Below are positions 47,597 through 59,160 of a stretch of 64,000 bases of DNA, in pieces. The stretch lies in the NCBI RefSeq assembly GCF_963169125.1, contig NC_084795.1:134023701-134087700 (forward strand). The letters are read 5' to 3'. Position 1 is the stretch's first letter, and each line of letters opens with the position of its first letter. The stretch is from Humulus lupulus. Taxonomy: Eukaryota > Streptophyta > Magnoliopsida > Rosales > Cannabaceae. Below the pieces are notes generated by a model. It was not told the DNA's origin and made no database searches. It saw only the letters and a list, made by a program, of their open reading frames with translations. A program made the position numbers and the translations under genes.

Positions 47597-50500
47597 TCAA
47601 GCATTGGGGGTAACTACAGCTTCCACGACCGCAGCTTCGGGGGCATCGGTTTCAACTGAGGCTGGCGGAGTCGGCTCATTGGAAGGAGGAACTTGGTCAT
47701 GAGAAGGTTCAGAGGTCCCCGCCTCTCCGGGATCTCCCGCCTCAGGAGCTTCAGCACGTTCGTCAATGTTGTAAGTTTGGACGTACGCCTCTGGGCCCTG
47801 ATCCCACACGAGTAGCTTCTCCCTCATGGCTTCGGCATCATCTCCCAGATAGCCTAATACCTCCGGGTTCACTTTCCAGAGTTAATGCATGAGGACCACA
47901 TGCGATATATTAATCGTCCTGTTCAGTATCACCTCAGCATCCTCCTTCTCCTTCAAGCGCTCCGCCTCGGAGGTTGCCAGCTGTGCTTCCGCGACAGTTA
48001 GTTGGGCCCTCAATTTTTCCATTTCGGCCTTGGAGGCATCCCGCTCCCCCTTAAGAGAATCAATCTCCTTGCGCTGCTCCCTATTTTGGTTCAGCACGGA
48101 TTGCTTCTCGGTCACATGCCCCCTGGCAGTGAATTGCAAGGCCCCGATCTCTTTATCCTTCTCGGCGAGCCCCAACTGCAGCATAGACACGAGATCCCTG
48201 CTCCTCTTATGGAGTTGCTCCTCCTCGTGCAGCTTACTCTGAAGAGTGGAATATTCCTCTTGCCGCTTAAGGAGGAGATCGTTTTTTGATTGCAAGCGGG
48301 CTTCCAGGGTATCCTTCTCCACCTTGGCTTGGGACAGCTCTTCCCGGAGCTTGGAGTTTTCGGCCTTCATCCCATCCGACCGCTGTCTAAACTCATTCTC
48401 TGCCTTGGCCCGGTACTCTTGATATTTGGCAAGATATTTCTTCTCCGCCTCTTCTTCAGCCGTGCGCCGGGCCTGATCAATCTTCTCCGAAGCCCCCAAG
48501 GCCTGTTGGGTCAGTTTCTGTTTCTCCGCCTCCAAGGCCTGGCGAGCCAGTTGGCTCTCCTCTAGCTGAACCAGAGCTGCACCAACCTCCCGGAACGAGC
48601 GTTCCGCGATCATAGAGGCCTGCAAGGAAAGACAACAGAATGAGCTAAAGCCGGACCAAAAGACAGGTGATCCCAAAAAATAACAACTGACGGCTTACCC
48701 CGGACAGTTGCTGCTTCACAGCGTGTGTCAGCAACAGCGGATCCTTGCTGCTACTGATGGCCCATTTCTCAGAATTGAGCTCGCATAAGCTCAGGGCCAT
48801 GTCCTCCATCATCTCAGCTCCGAACGGCGCCAATGCACGTCCGAGCCTAGGCACCAGCCTCTTCTCCAAGGCTGGACCATCCAGAACCGCTCCGGCCGGG
48901 TGAAGAGATCTCACCCCCTCGGCCAGCTCAGCTCTCTTCACGGCAGACAAGTTATCTGCCCTTCCCTGAGTAACAGCCTTCTCCGCCTCTAACCGCCTCT
49001 TCAAAAAACTATCGGCCCGTCTTACACCCTCCAGGAGGGCAGCGGGGAAACTGGTTGGCTTCCGTGGGAAGTGGAACTTCAGGCCAGGCAGAGGAAGGTT
49101 GGTTGTCTGAGAAGAAGGAGACCCCGGAAGGGTGGACCCCCTTTGAGCTGGGGGAGGAGGCAGACGGGGTATTAAGGCCCCGGTCTGTTGCTTTTGCTGC
49201 TGCGGCAGCAGAAGTAATTGCCCTTGTTGCTGCTGCTGGTTTGGATGTTGTGGTTGCTGCAGCTGTGACGTTGGTGATTGTCTCTGTTGTTCTTGTTGCT
49301 GCTGTTGTTGTAGTTGTGCTTGCTGTCGTTGCTGTTGTTGTTGCCTTCGACCAGGAGAAGAGTGTCTAAGGCGTTTCTTCTTAGCACCCTCAGCATCTTC
49401 TCCCGGACGCTTGCTCACCCCAGTTGTCTTCACGGGGAACACAAGCCCTTCCCCATCGCTGCTGCTACTCGAGACCATCATGGTCTCGGAAGGCCCGTCA
49501 GCAGGAGACTTCTCTACCCTCGGAGACACTTGCGCCTCGCCACTCGTCTTCTTGGGGGAGGCAGTTTTACCTCCCCTACCAGCCTTGGTCTTCCGTCCTT
49601 TCCCCGTGGACGGGTCTTGGCTAGTGGCAGCCTTCTTAATGAGAAAAGTCACTCTCCCCAACATCTTGGCTTCCGGATACTCTGCAAGAAACGTACAAAG
49701 CAAGGTTAACGAACCAACGAGCAATGAGAAAGAAAATAAGTAAGAAGCGGCAATCAACAAAAAAGCACAAGCAAGCGCGCCAGCAGGGAACAAGAAACGA
49801 GAAAAAGAAAAGTTTGAAAGGGACGACCATGCACGAGAAACGTGGATGGCCTTCCCTGAGCAAAACAAAACATCGCTTCCTGCTCCAGGAAACTCCCGTA
49901 CTCCTTGAAGTCCGGGAATGACATGCTGAGAGAAAAAGGGTCAACCATGATGACACCTTCTGGCAGACTACCGTCACTCAGACACCAGAGGAGCTCATCT
50001 ACCCTATCGCAATACCTGTTGAAAGGTATCCTACGCGGATCTAGCCTAAGGAAACGGGGATCAAACCCCATCTGAGAGGTCCGGGAAACCTCAGACAGGC
50101 TGGGGGTGTGAATCAACCGAAAACTAGTCTTACCTCTCCCGGAGGTACTAGCCCCCGGAGCCCCTTCGTTAGGGTAAGCCGCGGCGTGGCGAGCCTCGAT
50201 CTCCTCTTCCTCCGGCTGGGGGTCGGGGAACCTCTCCGCCCAACTAGGAGATAAAGTATTTTCGTCCCGGGCTGCTTGGGTGATCACCTTAGACAGCTCC
50301 AGGGCAATCTGCTCCCGGATGTCAGCCGACACCTGAGTCTGCCCCCTGCCACTCACTGGCTCGATATTTTGGAAGGAGGCGAGTAACCCATACTCCCTCA
50401 ATGATTCGGAGGTCACAAGTCCCTCCACTTTCAACTCTTCCTCAGAAAGCCCTTCGTAGAACTTGGACCTCCTTATCATCTCCGCGCAGCGAGGTGTCCG

Positions 50501-51995
50501 CGGAACGACTTCTGCAAAAATCAAATACAAGCGTTAGAGATCCTCCCAAAAGGCAAATCAAACGCAAAGAAACAAAGTTGAAAAGGAGAGGAAGGAGCAC
50601 TTACCAGGGATTTTGAAGTCCAAAGATAGGGCTGGCACCCTCTTCAGCGGGAAGCCAGTCGTCAGGAACCAGTATTCCCGGAGGTCTAGAACCCTCGCGG
50701 TATGACAAGTGGGGCACATCACGTCCGGGTGCCTTTCTAGCCTGTAAAACCCCACCTTGTCCGAATGACCCCTCATAGGCTGAGACTTCAACCCGTAAAA
50801 GTACAGCACCTCCTCCGGGGTAGGAGCTTCCAGTCTCCGGGACTTGCAAAAGATGAACCACCCTGCTAAGAGCTTGTAGCTGGGAGGAATTAACTGGAAG
50901 GGGGCAATCCCCGCCTTCACACAGAAATTGGCGAAGTAACTCCTTAGGGGCAAGTGCGCCCCACACACTATGTGTGCCCAGCTCCAGGCACCAAAGCCCT
51001 CGTGACTCTGGCTAGCTGACTCGCCCAGCACCGACAGACGGTGCCACATCAGACCTGGGATGTTCTTCAGGCCTGCCTCAGAGGAATACAGCTCCAGCAT
51101 GCCATAATTCCTGAAAAGGTTTGGCTTTTGGTCCATCTCCCAGATGGAACTATTGGAGGTTGGTGGGCTAGCCGCGACCACTTTCGCCTTTCCTTTCCCC
51201 TTTCCACCAGCGATAGGAGAGCCCTTCTCTTGGGCAGAATCAGCCTCCCCCACAGCAAGGAGTTGTTCCTTTGAGATGTTCGTCACTGGACAAAAGAAAA
51301 GAAAGAAGAAAACACTCTAAGCAGTCAGCACCCTTGTCATACCCTAGTGGTATCAAAGGCGTCGGGGAGACCCTCCCCGAAAACTGCTTGGAGAGGCTCC
51401 CACCGAGCTTACCGAGGGATTGGCACCATGCCACCCGAAGGGCAGCAAGGAACCAGACTCAGACCCCGAGCCTAAGCCCACCAAAAGAAGTGTTTTTCCA
51501 GAGAAAGACACCCTAAAGGCGTTCATGCTTATGCCCTAAAACAGCAAAACAAGGGACGACTTTCCAAACGCAAATCGCCAAAGCATGCAGAAAAGGCTAC
51601 TTATCGACTCACAATCGATCACATGCCTACCAAAGCCCTATTCACGCATGCACATAAGCAATAATGGCAGAAACCTCTACTCTAACAACTACCAACAACC
51701 TAAGGTCTGGGAGGAAAGAGCAAAGTAGAAATACTTACTGATATTCGGGTAGTTGGAGGTTGAAGGAGTAACTGGATCACATCACAGCACGATCGCGAGA
51801 AGTAAAAGCTGCAAAGACGAACGGCGATTCAAACCAGGAACTTCGGGGAATAAACCCACTGCCAAATCAAAAAGAAAAGTTTCCAGATACTTACCAAAAG
51901 AAATGGCAAGTTCGGGGGAACGTAAGCTGGGAAGCCTGAGAGTTCGAAGGTTTAGAAATCTGAAAATCCTAAAGATGGAGAATCTGAAAGCGTAA
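47597..51995 (-). CDS. Spliced antisense gene of the Retand element (PF04195-like, Gln-rich, coiled-coil protein)
   Basis: Coding exons are 51285-50605, 50511-49828, 49681-48699 and 48619-47597. Introns are bounded by GT/AG and the phases agree at every junction. One or two 5' UTR exons (about 51995-51739) precede. The leader exon ends ...ATCA at 51739 before GTAAGT, and the first coding exon starts TGACG, so splicing makes the ATG (MTNISKEQ). The exons total about 1123 codons. Exon 1 resembles the 'putative gypsy type transposon' domain (VCGAHLPLRSYFANFCVKAG, PTPEEVLYFYGLK). Exon 2 has a linker and DPFSLSMSFPDFKEYGSF. Exon 3 has a basic, Ser-rich and poly-Gln region (49186-49348). Exon 4 is a long coiled coil with an acidic, Pro-rich tail. 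One in-frame TAA at 47882 removes the last 95 residues. The function is unknown, possibly structural or regulatory. Confidence 0.72.
49186..49348 (-). repeat. CAG/CAA trinucleotide tract (poly-Gln)
   Basis: The tract lies in exon 3 of the antisense gene and encodes Gln runs broken by Arg, Leu, Ser and Pro. On the plus strand it reads as TTG/CTG repeats. It is a likely length-variable site among copies of the element. Confidence 0.9.
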
Positions 51996-52020
51996 AGAGG
52001 AAGAAAGGTCCTTTCCCTCA

Positions 52021-52028
52021 TTTTTATA
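52021..52028 (-). promoter_or_regulatory. TATA box of the antisense gene
   Basis: TATAAAAA on the minus strand, within CTGCTATAAAAATGAGGG. A start about 30 bp downstream (near 51993) would put the donor at 51895/51894 (TTTTG|GTAAGTATC) in a short leader exon. A CACGTG G-box lies about 270 bp upstream at 52296-52301. Confidence 0.55.
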
Positions 52029-52471
52029 GCAGGGAAGAAGCCGTTTCGAATTCCTCAAGTGGACGGTCCCGATTTTCCCATTCCGTGTGCATCAGATCCA
52101 ACGGCTGGAGAGGAAGCGACGATCCTATTTATGACTCCTCGGATGGGAATAAAGTATTTATTTCCCATCATTACACCACCTCGGGCCCTGAGTACCATTA
52201 AAAACCGTCAAATCATTAGTCAGATGACTGACGCACGCATCCTCAACCAGTCGCCTCACGCACACGTCTTGGTCGTAGAACCATTCCCAGAATGACACGT
52301 GGTCCTTGCCGCACTTGAGTACTTGATCTCAAACAGAAGAAATTCCCTTTCTTTTTCATACTAACACTCAGGCGGGAAAAAGGAACCCTTCTGGGAACAC
52401 AGAAGGTGCCCCCTCGCCTAGTCTAAGAAACCGATTGTACAAGCTCCCGGATCTCTCAAAGCTCCGTGACC

Positions 52472-52483
52472 TTGGGGGGTAAA
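52472..52483 (+). promoter_or_regulatory. Retand polypurine tract
   Basis: TTGGGGGGTAAA directly abuts the 3' LTR. It nearly matches TTGGGGGGCAAA at 1995-2006 of the left-edge element. Expected to prime plus-strand DNA synthesis. Confidence 0.85.
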
Positions 52484-53370
52484 TGTTATCCAGATTTCCG
52501 GATAGCGTTTAGATTGATGACCTCGGGGAAGCAGAATTATCGATGTCTTTCACGGTAGGTGACCAGAGCTCGCGGATGAACAAAAAGGCTTCGCCTCTTC
52601 CGTTTAGTGTCCGGATTACTCTTCCAAGCAAACACAATACGGAAACTCGTCAACTCTCCCGGACTCCCGAAGGGGTATCCTTCGGGGAAGCTCCTTCCAG
52701 GAGAAGCTCTTCGAGTGGTCTCCGCGGAAGCAGTTCCGTGCCTCGCACGGAACAAAGCCAAACGGTCGAGTCCTGGAGGAGGCATATTTGGAATGATATC
52801 CGCCTGACACAGGATCCCGCCTGACACGCCCGTCAGGTCAAAGCCGCACACATCCCAGCACGCCTAAGGGTACCTTTTCGCCTACTGTTCCGCTGACAAC
52901 TTGGAAAAGACGGCTGACTTTGTGTGTTCCCCATACTTTCACGTAAATATACCCACATAGAGTCTTGTAGCCATGCTACTACAGTAATTGTATCCCTATT
53001 TATGGCTGGTGTAATTAAGACTCATGTACGTAGAGAAAAACCCTAATCCAAAACCCTAGCTATAAAGACCCCTTCATTTTACAAGAAGAGGGACGAACAA
53101 AGGATATAGCAAAAAACTCTACTAAAATCTCTCAAGCTTCATCCTCTTCAAGAGAACCCGAGAGAAACACTGTGAGTGTGTGAAGTTCTTGTGCACCAGC
53201 CATCTTACTGTAACCTTTCCCAAGTATAATAACATCGACTCGTGGACTAGGGCTTGTTAACGCCTGAACCACGTAAAAACACTGTTTGTTTAGTTACATT
53301 TCAGCATTTCTACAGTTCTTATCTTTTTATTATTCTGTTAGTTATTCGTTTCCGAAAAACTCGGTAAACA
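52484..53370 (+). repeat. Retand 3' LTR
   Basis: 887 bp, identical to the 5' LTR except at 52583, 52599, 52736 and 53134. TATAAAG at 53061-53067. It is followed by TTTTGGTGC, the same nine bases that follow the 5' LTR, then a 12-bp duplication and Tekay protease sequence. Confidence 0.95.
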
Positions 53371-53391
53371 TTTTGGTGCAAACATTTTGGT

Positions 53392-56300
53392 CCCTCGGTG
53401 GTGACAGGTCAAATTTCTAGTGCTGGCTCTCCTTTTATTGTATTAATTGACTATGGTGCTACACATTCATTTGTTTCTAGTAAGGTGATCAATAGATTGT
53501 GTAGACCTAGTGAGTATTATATCGCGGGGTTCGGGACTATATCGCCTATAGGGGAACTGGTGGTTTCTAGGAGATGGATTAGAGCACTGCCTGTGATGGT
53601 TGATGGTAGGGAGCTATCAGTAGACTTGATTGAGTTAGGTATGGAGGATTTTGACATGATTTTAGGGATGGATTGGCTGGTCAGATATGGGGCTACCATT
53701 GATTGCAGGAAGAAGATGGTAACTTTTGAGCCTTAGGGAGAGGACCCCTTTGTTTTTGTGGGTGCGGTATGTGGACCCCGCATACCCATGATATCTGCTT
53801 TGAGAGCTAGAGACCTACTACAGGGAGGTTGTATAGGTTTCCTAGCTAGTGTGGTGGATACTACCAGAGTTTTGCCAGCAGGGCCGGGAGAGACTAGATT
53901 AGTTCGTGAGTTCTTGGATATGTTCCATGAGGATTTATCAGGGTTGCCGCCGTACAGGGAGATTTAGTTCGTCATCGAGTTAGCGCCGGGGACTGAGCTA
54001 GTGTCTAGAGCACCATATAGAATGGCTCCAGCAGACCTAAAACAATTGAAGATATAGTTACATGAACTTCTTGATTTGGGGTTTATCAGGCCTAGTTACT
54101 CGCGATGGGGTGCTCCGGTTTGTTTTTTTTTTTTTTTTTGAAGAAGGACGGGACTTTGAGGATGTGTATAGACTATAGGGAGTTAAACAAGTTGACCATC
54201 AACAATAAATACCCTTTACCAAGGATCGATGACATGTTTGATCAGTTGCAGGGAAAGACGGTGTTCTTGAAGTTTGATCTTCGATCTGGTTATCACAAGT
54301 TGAGGATCAAGGACGAGGATATACTGAAGACGACTTTCCGAATGAGGTATGGGTATTATTAGTTTCTGGTCATTTCATTTGGTTTGACCAGTGCCCCAGC
54401 AACATTCACGGACCTAATGAACATGGTGTTTAAGGACTTCTTTGATCAGTTTGTGATTGTCTTCATCGACGACATCCTAGTATACTCTAGTTCAGAGGCA
54501 GAGCATGAACAGCATCTCCGATAGGTCTTGCAGAGGTTGAAAGAGCATCGGTTGTATGCCAAATTTAAGAAGTGGGAGTTTTGGCTACCTGAAGTGACAT
54601 TTCTTGGACATATTGTAAGTAAGGATGGGATTAAGGTGGAGGCAGTGAAAGATTAGCTGAGGCCAAGGAACACCTCAGAGGTTAGGAGCTTCCTTGGGTT
54701 AGCAGGATATTACAAGCGGTTTGTGGAAGGGTTCTCAGAGATTGCTGCACCAATAATAGAATTGACACAGAAGAATCTGAGGTTCGTCAGGTCAGATAGA
54801 TGTGAGGATAGCTTTTAGGAATTGAAGCAATGACTGATTACATCACCTGTGTTGAGTCTTCCTTCGGAGGGAGGAAAGTTTGTTGTATATTGTGACACAT
54901 CAAGACTGGGACTGGGCTGTGTGTTGATGCAGAATGAGAAAGTTATAGCTTATGCATCACGACAGTTGAAGGAGTATGAGTAGAGGTACCCTACCCATGA
55001 TCTGGAGTTGGCAGCAGTGGTATTCGCACTGAAAGTGTGGCGACATTATCTGCATGGAGAGAAATGCGAGATATACACCAATGACAAGAGTTTGAAGTAC
55101 TTCTCCACCCTGAAGGACCTGAACATGAGGCAAAGACGTTGGCTGGAATTGGTGAAGGACTATGATTGTGACATTCTTTACCACCTAGGGAAAGCAAATG
55201 TAGTGGCGGATGCACTGAGCCGGAGTGGCCCGGGACAGTTATTTAGTTCTACTCAGATATCGAGAGAATTGGCTGAGGAGATGTCCAGAGCAAGGATACA
55301 GTTGGTTGTGGGGTGGTTACCCAACATTACTGTACAATCGACTCTACTAGAGCGGATTAAGGAGGGTCAGTGGGTAGATGCATAGTTGCAGAAGGTGAGA
55401 GGAAAGGTCTTAGCTGGAGTAGCTAAGGACTATTCTATTTCAGAGACTGGATTATTGCGATATAAGGGTGGGATCTGTGTTCCGACTGATATGGGGACTA
55501 GACGTGAGATACTGGATGAATCCCACAATACGTTGTACTCACTCCATCCAGGCACCACGAAGATGTATCAGGATCTACGGACGTTGTATTGGTGGCCCAA
55601 GATGAAGAAGGATGTGGTGGAGTACGTGGCTAGGTGCTTGACTTGTCAGTAGGTGAAGGATGAGCATCAACGACCAGCAGGGTTGCTACAATCTTTGGGT
55701 ATTCTCGAGTGGAAATTGGAGGATATTACGATGGATTTTGTGGAAGGCTTACCCAGGATGGTGGGGCTGCATGACTCGATGTGGGTGATAGTAGGCAGAT
55801 AAACCAAGTTAGCTCACATTTTTCTAGTGAAGACGACTTAGGCTGTGAATCAGTATGCGGAGCTACATGTGAGGGAGATAGTATGTCTCCATGGGGTTCC
55901 CAAGTCTATAGTGTCAGACCGAGATCCTATATTTACCTCCAAGTTTTGGGGTTGATTGCAGAAGGCTATGGGGACTCAGTTGAAGTTCAGCATGACCTTT
56001 CATCCTTAAACTGATGGACAGTCTGAGAGAACGATTCAGGTATTAGAACACATGCTCAGAGCATGCGTGATAGACTTTGAGGGGTCTTGGAGTAAGTATC
56101 TTCCGTTGATTGAGTTTTCGTACAACAACAATTATCAATCAACCATTGGAGTAGCTCCATATGAAATGTTATATATGAGGAAGTGTAGATCACCCATTCA
56201 TTGGGATGAGATGGGTGAGAGAAAGTATTTGGGACCGGACATGGTTCAGAAAACCAATGAGGCTATCGAGAAGATCCGAGCTCAAATGCTCGCTTCACAG

Positions 56301-56776
56301 AGTAAACCAAAAAGTTACACTGATTCTAAGCGTAGGGACGTGGAGTTCCAGGTAGGGGACCACGTGTTTCTGCCAGTCTCACCACTGCGAGGAGTGAGAA
56401 GGTTTGGGAAGAAGGGTAGGCTGAGCCCTAGATTCATTGGACCTTTCGAGATCCTGGAGAGGATCGGGCAGGCGGCTTACAAATTATCTCTGCCACCGTC
56501 GTTGTCAGGAGTTCATAATGTATTCCATATTTCTATGCTTCAGAAGTACGTTTTAGATACAACTCATGTGTTGAAGTATGAGGACTTGGAATTGCAGACA
56601 GATTTGTCTTATGAGGAGCGACCGGTTCAGGTCTTAGACAGGAAAGACAAGGTTCTACGGAACAAGAAGATTCCTCTACTCTAGTTAAAGTGTTATGGAG
56701 GAATAGCAAGGTCGAGGAAGCGACCTGGGAGCTTGAATCAGTGATGCGGGATAAGTACCCCAAGTTGGTTAGGTAA
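53392..56776 (+). pseudogene. Tekay pol: protease, RT, RNase H, integrase, chromodomain
   Basis: Protease is VLIDYGATHSFVS, with D-Y-G at 53449-53457 in place of D-S-G. RT runs from about 53990 ([21 protein letters not shown] at 54462-54473), then RNase H (about 54880-55210), integrase HHCC (CLTCQ at 55640), and the core with [13 protein letters not shown] and TDGQSERTIQ. The C-terminal part is SPRFIGPFEILERIG, and after a frame change near 56690 a chromodomain-like end (VMRDKYPKLVR, stop at 56774). A run of 18 T (54123-54140) shifts the frame in RT. About 14 in-frame stops occur, many where Gln is conserved (TAG for CAG at 54055, 54522, 54816, 54981, 55383, 55650; TAA for CAA at 56007). Confidence 0.9.
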
Positions 56777-56812
56777 ATTTCGAGGACGGAATTCTCAGTA
56801 GGAGGGGATAGT

Positions 56813-59160
56813 TGTAACGACCCAAAATTTGCTAATAAGGCTTAAGTGCCTTGATTAGTGTTCCGAGAGGGCATAATTGGTATATTTGTGATTTAATTGT
56901 TTAGATGCATGATTTTGTGGCATGTATGATTATATGTGATTAATTGTTGAGACCACATTATTATGTGGATAGATTCGCAGTATATGGCTCGAGACGGTCC
57001 TAGTGAGCGGATTGGTGAAATAGTGACAGCGGGGATTAATACCCGGCTCGGAAGGAGCCTAGGGGTATTTTTAGGAATTTAGGGAATATATTCGAGATTA
57101 TTAGGTATTGAATAAATAATTGGTAATTAATTGGATGGCGAGATTAGTTGGTTAATATTAGGAGCATTTGAGGAATTAGTGGGAATTGGGGGAAAATGAC
57201 TAATTTACCCTTAGAATTATTAAAGGATTCAATATAGCATGAGGGCAAAAGAGTCTTTTGTCTATCAAGTGATATACCCCGTTTATACTTAGGAATTAAG
57301 TCAGAAAGTGGTTGAAACCTCGGTACACTCTCTCATCTCTCTCTCACGGTTTACTCATCTCTCTCAAACTCTCTCATGTGTTTTGAGGCTAAGGAAGGAA
57401 ATGGAAGGGAATGGTTGGTTCTAGGCTGGGAAGGCTTGAGGAATTGAGGCTGCTCACCCAGAAAATTCAGCATAGGGGCTTGGGGACTTAAGCTCAAGGA
57501 CAAGGATTGGAAGCTGGTGGGAAATTCAACCATAGTAGAGGTAAAATTCTTCTCCTTACTTATGTCAAGAAAATTATGATTAATTGGATGATTTAGACTG
57601 GGTTTGGGTAGAGAATTTGCTCCTGAATTGGAGTACTAACTTTAGTAATATAGTGTGATTTTTTTGTTTGAATTAGGGGTATTGATTCTAGGGTAATTGT
57701 TAGGAATTATGTGTGTAAAGTGTGTGACTTAGTCTTGAAATCGTAACTAGTTTGGTGTTGAATTAAGGTGGTTCACTAGGGAAATTCTGGGTTGAAATCT
57801 TGTTGTGCTTGGCTGGGAAGAAGGAGGAGAAAACCCAGATTTTCTGGGTTCGAAGGGGGTGCGCCGCGATCCAGCCATGGGGCGCCGAGGCGCGTGTGTC
57901 CTTTTGGCCTAGGGATACTCTCTGAGATAGGGGCAGGCCGCGACCCACCTCCGCCTTTGGCTTGGGTGTTTGCTCTTTGACTTGGGGGCAAGTCGCGACC
58001 CACTAAGCCAAGTCATGACACGCATGGGAATTTTAGCCTTAGAATTGTTTCTAGAATTGGTAAGACTCGGGGGTTCGAACCTAGCCGCTTGGGACAATGT
58101 TTACTACCAGGTTTAGTTGAAATTTAGGTCCCGGAGCTAGTTTTTATCTCCTAGGTATTATTTGGATTGGAAGTTAACAATTACCCATTGGACACTGTGA
58201 CTAGGTTTATCTCCAAAGCTCGAGGTTGAGGATCGTGCTCGAAACAATTTCATTTTCTCAACCTAGAATTAAAGGTAAGAAAACTGCACCCTTTTGTGGT
58301 TGTGTTGGGACTGAGGTTCCCTATTTCTGAATACAAATGTTGTATGATTATGATATGCCATGTATGCATTAAATAAATGGCCTAAGAGAGCTGAGGCTGA
58401 TAATTTGCGCACAGGACGCGGCTCGACCACTGAGAGCTGGGGTCAGCTAGATAAACACTAGACTCGTCCTAAGCGAGCCAGAGTCAGTGGGTTAAACAGA
58501 GGGAGCGTCCCAAGGGCGTCGACCCTAAGTGTTGTATGATAATTTTGAGAAACTATTGAGTATAAATATGCTCACTATTGTTAATCTGATGCTTATAGCT
58601 TATTAAATACCAGAGTGATTGGCTTGTGATTCATTAACTGTCATCACTGATTATGTGTCCGCTATGGTCTGCTGAATATCTGGTTATCTGTCTTGTGAAT
58701 TATTTGAATATCATTATTGATTATGCTATGCTGTTATGGTTTTCTTGCTGGGCCTTGGCTCACGGGTTCTCCGTTGTGCAGGTAAAGGCAAGGGTAAGAT
58801 GGACCAACCATGAGTTGGAGAGCTCTGGGGGCGGGGTGTACATTGTCAGTTGCTCGTTCGCCACGGTCGAGGGATTTGTACAGGGACAGAAAACCTAATA
58901 TGTGTATTTTGCCATTAGAGTGGCGTTTGGATTGTATATGACTTTTGGAATTTCGTAAATTTATCCTTTAAACCCAGTTTTTGGGATCCCATGTTCTAAA
59001 CATTTATTTTAATGAAAATTATCTGCTTATGACCAAAATCTTTTTAACCCTAACTTATTTATGACTTTAGGATCACATTTTTATTCAAATGACTTGATTA
59101 GCAAGTCTTGCACTATTTTAAACACATAGTGTAACGATCTTGGTTATCTAGGGCACTACA
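56813..59160 (+). repeat. Tekay 3' LTR, full length
   Basis: TGTAACGACCC to GGCACTACA, 2348 bp. It keeps the 825-bp segment that the 5' LTR lost, including a GC-rich stretch (57850-58020) with repeated CGCGACCCA words. The zone CTTGGCTCACGGGT...GGTAAAGGCAAG (58750-58795) aligns with the solo LTR at 6119-8845. It lies 36 bp after the chromodomain stop. Confidence 0.92.

Larger units (their letters stand above)
38684..53370 (+). mobile_element. Tat/Retand-lineage Ty3/gypsy retrotransposon, young, nested in Tekay
   Basis: LTRs of 887 bp each (38684-39570 and 52484-53370) differ at only four positions, about 0.45 percent. Internal order: primer-binding site, gag-pol on the plus strand (39658-45847) with dual RNase H, a 70-bp tandem array (46400-46975), a spliced antisense gene (52.0-47.6 kb), and polypurine tract 52472-52483. 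Total length is 14.7 kb. It has no TSD: CCAGG precedes the left end, and the right end carries extra primer-site bases (see findings). It lies within the gag-protease interval of the Tekay element. Confidence 0.95.
36010..59160 (+). mobile_element. Tekay-lineage chromovirus (Ty3/gypsy), split by the Retand element
   Basis: 5' LTR 36010-37532, primer-binding site TGGTATCAGAG at 37536-37546 (initiator-Met tRNA type), gag 37948-38683, Retand insertion, protease/RT/RNase H/integrase/chromodomain 53392-56776, polypurine tract about 56799-56811, 3' LTR 56813-59160. The flanks ACTTT and CCTTT agree at four of five positions, an eroded TSD. Without the nested element it is about 8.4 kb. The C-terminal chromodomain-like segment (LWRNSKVEEATWELES) places it among chromoviruses. 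Confidence 0.92.

Noticed and set aside
49055..49369. Plus-strand 104-codon ORF rich in Val and Ala
   Set aside because: It is the opposite strand of the poly-Gln tract in exon 3 of the antisense gene.
50558..51286. Taking the GTG at 51286 as the start of the antisense protein
   Set aside because: That G is the last base of a splice acceptor (TTTTGTCCAG). The preceding exon supplies an A, so a normal ATG forms on splicing.
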